NCBI GenBank assembly: GCA_023105745.1
Contig: JALGQZ010000004.1
Span: 13,195,319 to 13,259,318 of the forward strand
Source of the DNA: Austropuccinia psidii
Taxonomy: Eukaryota; Basidiomycota; Pucciniomycetes; Pucciniales; Sphaerophragmiaceae
Reading direction: 5' to 3'
DNA length: 64,000 bases
Shown here: one piece after another, positions 56,641 to 64,000 of the stretch
How positions within the stretch are numbered: the stretch's first letter is position 1
Layout: every line of letters starts with the position of its first letter
Translations under genes and position numbers: made by a program
The notes under the pieces: model-generated
What the model was told of the DNA's origin: nothing
Databases searched by the model: none
The model's input: only the letters and a program-made list of their open reading frames with translations

Positions 56641-58809
56641 TGATGATTTATCATCTGAATTTTCTTCATTTACATCATATTTTTCAACATCAATTTCCTT
56701 CTAAATGTCAATTTCATTGATTTTTCCCTTTTTGGGACATGTATTAGCTAAATTTGTGGTGATTTGGAAAACATTGCACTTTCTAATTAAATCTGCAGAT
56801 TTATACTTTATATTATTGAAATTTCATTTGGGACTTTTGACCACAGAATATTTCCAAGGTGTATCAAACCTTGTTTTAGGATTCACCCTAATAGAACCAA
56901 TTCTGTCTCTGGTGGTTACTTCTTCCAATATATTTCTATTATCTTCTTCTGGAGATTGTGCAGTAGTCCTGCTTTTGATAGCATGCTCTAAGTAACCTCC
57001 ACATTTTCTCAAAATTTCTCTGTGATTCATAAATACTGACATTTCAGGATATAATGATTTTAATCTGCCTTTCTGGTTGCAAAACCATGGTAGAGCTTTG
57101 TCTTTTTCAGAATTCAATTTTGCAGATCCAAAAGGCTGTTTCCACCTTAAATCTCCAAGAATCATTGGCTTGTTTATTCTAAATTCGGGTTTTCCACACA
57201 GTCCAAATTTGGTGTCCATGCGCTTGTCTTAATTTGATGAACCATCTGTGAGCTAATTTGGTAAACACAGTGTTGAATATTTCCGTTACCAATATATCTG
57301 GTAATTCAGAGTCTTCCTTTATCATGTAAATAACTCTTATTAATTCTATATGGTCATATAGTCCTTCACAACTGAAGTGAGTCCATTATGCAAGTTCTGG
57401 TACTTCTTTCAAAGGTGCTTGGCTCATTTGTGGTTCCAAATATGGAAATAAGTGGAAAATTCTTTCTTCAAATGTGAATTTTCCAAACCCAATACTTGTG
57501 GGTTAGAATTTCTTGTAACTTCATTTTGATTGAAAGTTGTAGAGATTCTTGCTAATGTGTGTAGTGATTGTTCAATCTCATTCATTTGACTGGTGCTACA
57601 CCTTTGGGAATTTCTGATTTCATGTTGAAAGCCTTGTATGCAATTTATCATTTCAATTTTATACATGTTTTCTTTAATTGTAATTTATTGCCACAATTCA
57701 GTTTTCAGATTGTTATCAGAAATTACTTGATTCAATTTCATTGTCAATTTTGATACTGCCTCTTGTGACATGTCAAAACACTTTTTCAAGGCAATTGCAT
57801 ATTTCTTTACTTCGATAAATGAATTTTAAATATCATCAAGAACTTTCTTATTATCTGATTAGATAAAATTTTAGGCTTTTTTCTTCTTTGTTCCATTATT
57901 TCATAAATATTGAATTTAGAATATTTATCTTTCAATTCCTTTATAATGGAAGATTGCTCATTTATATTATTACCAAATTAATTGTTATTATTGAAAGTGG
58001 TAATTGTTCTTAAAGCCTTTTTAAATCACATAAGTGTTTCATTTATTTGGCTCAAACTTAGATTATTTTTCTTTAGATTGGTGAAAATGGATGAATTTTT
58101 ATCAGAAGTATGACTTTTTACATCATTTGTAGCTATGTACAACTCTGGAATGCCATCCACAATGTCAGAAATCATTTCTGATATTTTAATCTGGGTTCCT
58201 CCTTCTTCCATAATCCCATAATAGTTCTGGTCATCTGAAACACATTTTCCATTGCATCCTGCTGAATATTTGGGATTCTATTGCCCTGGCTGTATAGTTC
58301 TGTGGTTATTACCTTTCTTTTTCCCTTGTTCTGAGCTTATGGCTCCTTTTTCACATTGGAATTAATGCTTCTGGCTATTAGGGCTGTTTTTAGCACTTTC
58401 TTGGGTGGTGGTGGGTTGTTTTTCCTCCATTCTGCTGTGAAAAAATCATATTTTCTTTTCCATCAATGGATTCCATCCATTGAGTCATTTACAAGTGTTG
58501 GGAAGGTAAGAGCTCATACAGCCTTTCCACAGATATGAATGGATCTGGCACTCTTTGTTCTGCAAGGAATTGTTGTAAGCCTTCTGAATGGCTTTTTATA
58601 TGTCCAAAGAGGGTTCTTGTGGTGGCTTTAGCTCTTTTTGAAGGTAAAGCAATAATGTCAACCTCAGAATGCAATAATTTGTCATTTTGGGCTTCATTTA
58701 CTGACCCTCGTCATTCTGTAACTGATTGGCTTCTCCCATAATCATGTATATAACCTTTTTAGGGGCCTCTTGAGGGGTTATAGCTTGCTCCTGATCTGGC
58801 TGAAGGCAT
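56641..58809 (-). pseudogene. Element E gag remnant
   Basis: Start ATG is the complement of 58807-58809 (MPSARSGASYNPS), followed by a stop at the same position as in D (TAG against TAA). Gag-frame pieces are at 58489-58674 (HSEVDIIALPSKRA) and 58026-58211 (NNLSLSQINETLM). Capsid pieces are at 56824-57219 with WFCNQKGRLKSLYPEMS. The zinc-knuckle region is at about 56725-56790. Many stops and shifts. Confidence 0.85.
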
Positions 58810-58858
58810 AATTATGATTAAAAAGCTTGAGATAGTAATTTTACATCAAAAAAATTCC

Positions 58859-59056
58859 TATTGGCCAAATTCTAAGCTTTTTGTAAAGTATTACTTTTTT
58901 CCACATTGATTGATTCTGAAGAAATTGGTTCTTGTTGATTCTTCTGAGTTATAATAACAGTGCTATTATGATCAGAATTATTAGTACTTGCAGGGATAAT
59001 ATTAGTTACTGTTGATGCAGTTTAAATATTTTCTTGTCTTACCACATTGTCAGACA
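58859..59056 (-). pseudogene. Element E leader exon of the accessory ORF
   Basis: Exactly 198 nt, as in D and B, after the acceptor TTAGTTTTAG. It reads SDNVVRQENI, then TASTVTNIIPAST, with two in-frame stops. The downstream intron (58796-58858, 63 nt) has lost its 5' GT (now GG). Exon 2 in the accessory frame reads QEQAITPQEAPKKV before a stop. Codon alignment with D and B is good, which supports past coding. Confidence 0.6.
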
Positions 59057-59277
59057 CTAAAACTAATGAAAGCAGCAATTGATTAAGTAAAAAAGGTTTT
59101 TGAAAAGAGAAATGAAAAAATAAAACCTCACTCATAAGATGAAAAAGTTGTATTTTTTATGAATTTTTTGGACTATAAGTATTTTTCGTGAATTTTTTGA
59201 ATTTTTACATATAAGAAAAAGAATTAAAAATTAAAAAAAATATTTCACAGGCAAAATATCATGGCTGGGCCCCCAAT
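59057..59277 (-). other. Element E leader with primer-binding region
   Basis: AT-rich leader. On the minus strand TTGGGGGCCCAGCCATGA (59260-59277) abuts the LTR, as in D. No other feature. Confidence 0.7.
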
Positions 59278-60153
59278 TGTAAGATGTGGATATGAAAGTA
59301 TGATTAAAAATCAAGTACTTTTCCTATCCTCAAAATATGTATAAGGTACAATATTATCAAAAATATTAATATTTAAGATTTTTAAGAAAAAAACACCAAA
59401 TTTATTATTTTAAAATCAATAAAAACATATTCAAAAATACTCTACAAGAGATATTCAAAGCTACAAAATAAATTTCTTCAAGAGAAATTTCAATTTGCCG
59501 TAATTAAGAAAAGACTTCAGTAAATTATTATTAGAAAAAAGTCTTTAGAAATAATGTTAAAGGGTACAAAGTGCCCAAAATTGACCAGAGTGAATTTGGA
59601 AACAAAGTGACAAAGCTAACAGTGATGAAAGATGTTTTAATTCACTTATGAGGTGGTTCAAGGGTAAAAGTAATTATAAGACTTACAAACAATGATTATA
59701 ATTATTTTGTCATGTGGCTTAAAGGTTTAAAATGATTTTAAAAACATTTGTTGGAGTTTTTCATTGATTGGTTCAACAGTGTTTCAATTAATTATAAAAG
59801 GGAAAGATTTTACCACAAAGAGAAAAGTGGGGCAAAGAAGACATTTTTTCATAGCCACCAATTTTCTTCCTCCAAAAGTAAAATCTAATGTTTTCAGTCG
59901 TGGAAAACACTATTAAGGCAGAAAAGTCAATTATGAAATCATTGAGCCCTGTTTTAGACCAAACAAACAGCTGGTTTTATCCATTTTTTGCCATTTTAAG
60001 CCACTTTTGACCCTTAAATCAGCTATTGTTATAGTAATACCTGGTTTCAAGCCTTCAAAACACGTCAGAATGTGTGTAAGAGCCTTCAAAACCAGCTAAA
60101 ACTGTTTTCACCAAGATTCTTTTTAGCTTAAAGGTAGTTTTACCCTCTTGAAA
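59278..60153 (-). repeat. 5' LTR of element E, truncated
   Basis: Plus-strand start TGTAAGATGTGGATATG; it follows other LTRs of the family to ACCCTCTTGAAAA and then similarity stops. About half of the LTR (876 bp) is left. A deletion or another insertion removed the rest. Confidence 0.85.
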
Positions 60154-61049
60154 ATTCGACCATTAATTCTGCTTGGATCAATTATCTATGGATATAGGCA
60201 AATCTTCAGCTGTTGATTGAGCTAAAACTTATTTTTTATTACTTATACAAGGTAGTGTCATACAGAGAAACATTTATTGAGTTTTTTATGATATATTTTC
60301 TTTGATATATCAAGCCTTTTTGACACAGGTTGGCAGAAATGTTTAGATGATAAATTGTGGTAGATTATTCAAGCTGAGATTGAATCATCTTGAGCCTACC
60401 TATTCCTTTTGAATAACAAAGAAAAGTATTCAGTTCTACCCACTCTTTACTACAGACTTCATTCATAAAACAAAGTACTCAATCTACTATCAGCACCATA
60501 TCTGGGAAAGTATGTTGAGATAGATAATTGTGAGTATTACTTTCCTGTTGATATCAGAATTTATTAATATTTTCTTCCACGAAGTCAATTTATCATGAGA
60601 ATTTCCTCTAACAAGGTTTTTCAAAATCCTTAAGGATAATATATCATCTTAATCTAATAATTTGCTCATGGGGGAAGCATTACTAATAAGAATTTCTCAT
60701 TTGAACCATTAAAAAATATACACTAAGTGATGTGAGGAATTATTGCAAAATTTCAGTTTTATCTTTTAAATTGATCTACTTAGAAAATAATAAATATCAT
60801 ATTCTAGTTTAGCAAATAAATTTTTCTTTCTACATGAATTTGTATCATCTGTGAATAGTATTTTGAGATAAATAATCATTCATCTTAACTAAAAATGTTT
60901 AAATTGAAACTATCCACATATTTCATAAGATGATCCTTTTTTATTGTTTTTACCTTCTTGATAATGTCAAATAATCTATTTTAATTCTACAACAATGTTT
61001 ATCTACCCTTGAAATAGCCTTTCACCCATTTCAAATAAGAAATTTCATC
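60154..61049. other. Unassigned AT-rich DNA between E and the right-hand LTR
   Basis: No LTR, pol or other coding sequence recognised. Its left edge is an abrupt loss of LTR similarity at 60153; its right edge is the LTR start at 61050, without a polypurine tract. It may be a filler of a rearrangement or part of a further element. Confidence 0.45.
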
Positions 61050-64000
61050 TGTGTTCCTTAGAGATTTTTTCATATAACCATAATACCACAAACAAAAATA
61101 TAATTCATAATTGAAAATATTCTGATTATTTTCAAGGATAAGGATTAATTTTAAAATAAATACTTAAGATCTTTTCAATCCATATGAATATAAAAATTTG
61201 AAATAAAATTGTAAAAAAATATTGAATTGGAAAAAGGACTTCAATATTAATTTTAAACAAAAGGTTTGACAATAAAATCCTTTTTAGAAAAAAGCTGGAA
61301 AAATTGATTATAAATTTTGTTCCAATAAATAAAAATACAAAATTTATTTCACCATTTGATTCCAAGTGTGATTTCTGGTGGGGTCAACTCTAAGTGAAGT
61401 TTCTGTAACCCAACTCTAAAAAAGCTTAACTTGAATTGGAAGTATTTTCTGTAATCAAATGTGAAAATACTCAAAGCTGTAATCTTATCCACACAACATG
61501 AGATGTTGAAAATAAATTTTTGAGTTAAGCTTCAAGTGGGGTGTGTATTTCTATAGCTATGTAAAGTTGAGATGTCAAAATCTGGGCATGTAATACATAA
61601 GTGAGCTTAAATATCCAGATGAAAATAAACAAAGCTATAATTATTATGTCGTTTTTGGATTCTACACCAAAAAGAACCTAGGGTAAACCCATAGGGTTTT
61701 ATACCCAAAAAGGCTTTTTTCTTAAGTTATTGGAATATTTAAGAATCTCACAATACTAATGTGACTCTTTTAACATTTTTTCAAAATTGTTAAATTTAAG
61801 CTTAAATAAGCTCAAATTTAAAGTTGCATAAGGTTTATGAAAACTTACCAAGATTTTAGTTAAAATTGAGGTGTTGTGTATACTTACTGAATCGGCTAAG
61901 GATTTGCCATACAGAATTTAAATCCTGCATGAGCTCAATTGAAAAGTGTTTAGGGCCATAGTATGGCTTGAACAAGGAAAAAGACCAAACAGAGCTGGGG
62001 TACCCAGCTTTTTGGATCTTCAAGGATTCAATCAAGGTTGTCCACCTGTATTGGAAGATTTTCAACCTTATTTCAACTTTAAGATTAGAATTTGATCCAA
62101 CCTTAAAATTTCAACTGGTTTTATTCCAATTTGGACATGAATTTCAAGCTTCCAAAGGGTAAATCCCAATATGCAGGCTTGAAATTAAAGTTTTGAGACC
62201 TTTCAAAGTTCAAATAAGCTTAAAACTTTAAGGTTACAAGTATCAAAACCTTATCAAAAGTTAAGGTTTAGTGTGTATTTCTATTTTACGTGGAAAAATA
62301 GCAATAACTTCAAAAATTCATTAAAAATCCCAATTTTAATGGATTTTCTTGAAACCTTCATAAAGCTTACAATTAAATGTTATCTGTGTATAAACTAAAT
62401 TTTAAATATCTTTTATAAGCAGTCTTTGATGTTAATTAGCCTGGAAAATTACTCTTTGAATTATACTTATAGAAAATTAGGATTTCTTCAAAAATTAATT
62501 AAAAATTGAGTTTAAGAGATTTTTACTTGAAGGTCTATTTTTAAGTTGTTCATGTGATGAAATTTAATATAAAGAAACTTATTTTATATTAAAACTCAAA
62601 ATAATCAACTTAAATGAGGATTAAATTTACTTGGAGTTAAGAATAACACCAGTAACCTTAAATTGGAATTAAAAGTAAGTTACCTTAAGTTAAGAACCTT
62701 ATTTTTAAGAATGGTTGTCAGTTTTGACCTGAGCACGAACTCTATATCCAGTATGAATCATGAGAGCTGTCTACAGACATAAAAAGAGTCTATTCATCAC
62801 TGTTTTTGTCCATCAATTCAATGCAATCCAATTATATTTGACATTTAAACAGGTAAAGTTTTATTATATATAAAATCTTATTATTAAATTATTTCTTAAG
62901 TATTTTAGTTTTTTATCAAATTATTGTCTTAAAATATCTTTTGAAATCCATAAATTCCTCTCAAAAATGTTTTAGTCCTATTTTTATTATAAAGGGTTGT
63001 TTTAGCTTTGAAAATATTGATTGTTGGCGTGTTTTTGAATTCCAAGAATTATTTAATATAATTACTGTTGTATTTGACTTGTTGTATTCAATTATATATT
63101 ATAAGTAAGTTTTTCTCTAAAAATTCTATAATTTTTTTATCTATCATTAGTTTTTTCTATAGAATATTTTTATAAGAATTCTATGTGCACAGTGTGTGCT
63201 ATAATCTCTTTTTAGAAATAATATTCATATCATTTATAAGTGGTTAAATATTTATATTTTCCATGTGTAATTTTCTCATTAAGAGCTTTGCACTTCTTAT
63301 CATTATAATTGTAAGTGACTATAACAATAATATAATAATTATAGTTTATTATAGTTATTAATATTCTTTTTATTATTATATTATATAATAATAATTAATT
63401 TTTTTTCAATATAATTATTTTAATAATTATATTTAATTTATGGTTATAATATTTTTTTACATTATATTTTTTCTACTGAGGACAGTCATAGTACTCTTGA
63501 TTTTGTTACTATTATCAAGAGTTTCAGAGAAAAACCTTACATGTCCTGTAGCTTTTCAAGTCAATTACCTATGTAAGAACTCATGTATAATACAACTTGA
63601 ACAATTCAAACCAAATAAATTCAAAAGTTTATGTTTGGGGCTTTAACCAAGTATCATTAAAATAATGGCTGGTTTGTATGACAGAAATAGCTACAATGGC
63701 TAGAAGCAGACTTTTTTTACTCTAAACCAAGGGTAAATGAAGCTATGGTTGGCTTTTATTCTTCTAATATGTTTCTCAATACTTTTTAGAGTGAAATTTA
63801 ATTTAGAGGAACAAAATTTGTGGCTTTCAAAGAACATCTTCTTTTCCCCATATTCTCTTTTCATGATAGAATCCTTTACTTTTATAATGAGCTCAAAAAC
63901 TGTAATACAAATAATATAATATTAAAAATAAAATTTCTAATAGAATTTCAAACATTCAATTCATGTTTGAAGTTATCTTAATAAAGGTTTGTTTCTTGTT
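61050..64000 (+). repeat. LTR of the B/D/E family, probably the 3' LTR of element B (cut by window end)
   Basis: Starts TGTGTTCCTTAGAGATTTT, with the plus-strand order of B and D. Similarity runs to about 61645 (GGTGGGGTCAACTCTAAGTG, GCATGTAATACATAAGTGAGC) and resumes by about 63560-63640 (ATGGCTAGAAGCAG, AACCAAGGGTAAATGAAGC). Between lies an insertion. Assignment to B depends on strand, age and position; no target duplication is visible in the window. Confidence 0.65.
61647..63541 (+). repeat. Probable LTR-like insertion inside the right-hand LTR
   Basis: Similarity to the host LTR is broken between about 61646 and 63545. The insert starts TGTCG and ends TTACA. It contains ACATAAAAAGAGTC (near 62777-62790) as a TATA-like box and GACAGTCATAGTACT (63481-63495), which resembles CACAGTCATAGTGCT in the R/U5 part of N LTRs. 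It may be an old solo LTR related to N. Its ends and duplication are not clear. ORFs inside (61856-62065, 61968-62162) are unsupported. Confidence 0.4.

Larger units (their letters stand above)
33897..60153 (-). mobile_element. Element E: Ty3/gypsy element with five nested insertions
   Basis: E lies in B's pol and runs on the minus strand: 3' LTR 33897-37750, polypurine tract, pol, protease, gag, leader and a truncated 5' LTR 59278-60153. It is interrupted by a foreign solo LTR (34899-36960), element D (37880-47937) and solo LTRs at 48706-50517 and 51254-54530 (the last with another inside). Removing these restores collinearity; for example the Pol reading across 51253/54536 continues without loss ([10 protein letters not shown]). 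Left flank is TAAAG; the right end is truncated, so no duplication can be shown. Confidence 0.88.
9451..64000 (+). mobile_element. Element B: old Ty3/gypsy element, split by elements C and E
   Basis: B is the outermost element. Its 5' LTR is at 9451-11229, its leader and gag at 11230-13940, its protease-pol at 30708-33896, and an LTR of the same family and strand at 61050-64000 is probably its 3' LTR, cut by the window end. Continuity across C is direct: sequence before 13941 (ACTTGAATTA) and after 30707 (ATTTCTCAAAAATTCAAGA) joins to match element D around 42458-42480. E interrupts it at 33896. The tail of pol and the polypurine tract are not found before 61050, so assignment of the right LTR to B rests on family, strand and position. 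Confidence 0.75.

Noticed and set aside
1..64000. tRNA, rRNA or host protein genes
   Set aside because: I looked for tRNA-like arms and for coding frames with non-retroelement content on both strands and found none that I could support.

Overview
This window is eukaryotic, strongly AT-rich and, as far as I can read it, made almost entirely of nested Ty3/gypsy LTR retrotransposons (chromovirus type). I found no host gene, tRNA, rRNA or CRISPR array. The Gag, RT and integrase wording, the small (about 63-65 nt) introns and the base composition fit a rust fungus (Pucciniales). From memory of family resemblance I think of Austropuccinia psidii, but that name is an inference that a database search would have to confirm.

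Layout, from the outermost element inwards. Element A (minus strand) enters from the left edge and ends with its 5' LTR at 6048-7983. About 1.5 kb of unassigned AT-rich DNA follows (7984-9450). Element B (plus strand) is the oldest frame: its 5' LTR is at 9451-11229, its gag runs to 13940, its pol resumes at 30708-33896, and an LTR of the same family at 61050-64000 is probably its 3' LTR. Element C (minus, same family as A) sits inside B at 13941-30707. Inside C's RT lies element N (plus, 18250-25753), a young element with near-identical LTRs that carries gag and protease but no RT, RNase H or integrase. Element E (minus, same family as B) sits inside B's pol at 33897-60153. E holds a solo LTR of an unrelated family (34899-36960), the complete element D (plus, 37880-47937, same family as B and E), a solo LTR of its own family (48706-50517), and a solo LTR of N's family (51254-54530) which itself contains another solo LTR of the B/D/E family (51962-53797). 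Most boundaries are fixed by TG...CA ends and 5-bp target-site duplications read directly from the sequence.

Coding state. A, B, C and E are heavily decayed. D is the best pol: gag, protease, RT with YIDD, RNase H, HHCC/DDE integrase and a chromodomain-like tail are all present, but stops and 1-nt shifts break the frame. N has long gag-protease frames with one internal stop and one frame change.

The most unusual signal is shared by the leaders of the families. A short intron overlaps the gag start codon, so gag can be made only from unspliced RNA. Splicing joins an upstream leader exon to a second reading frame that overlaps the 5' part of gag. In D this spliced frame is about 300 codons long and has no stop, although gag-pol of the same copy is broken. 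The same arrangement, with gag ATG inside the intron, is readable in A, B, C and E, and with less certainty in N. I infer a splice-controlled switch between Gag-Pol and an accessory protein.
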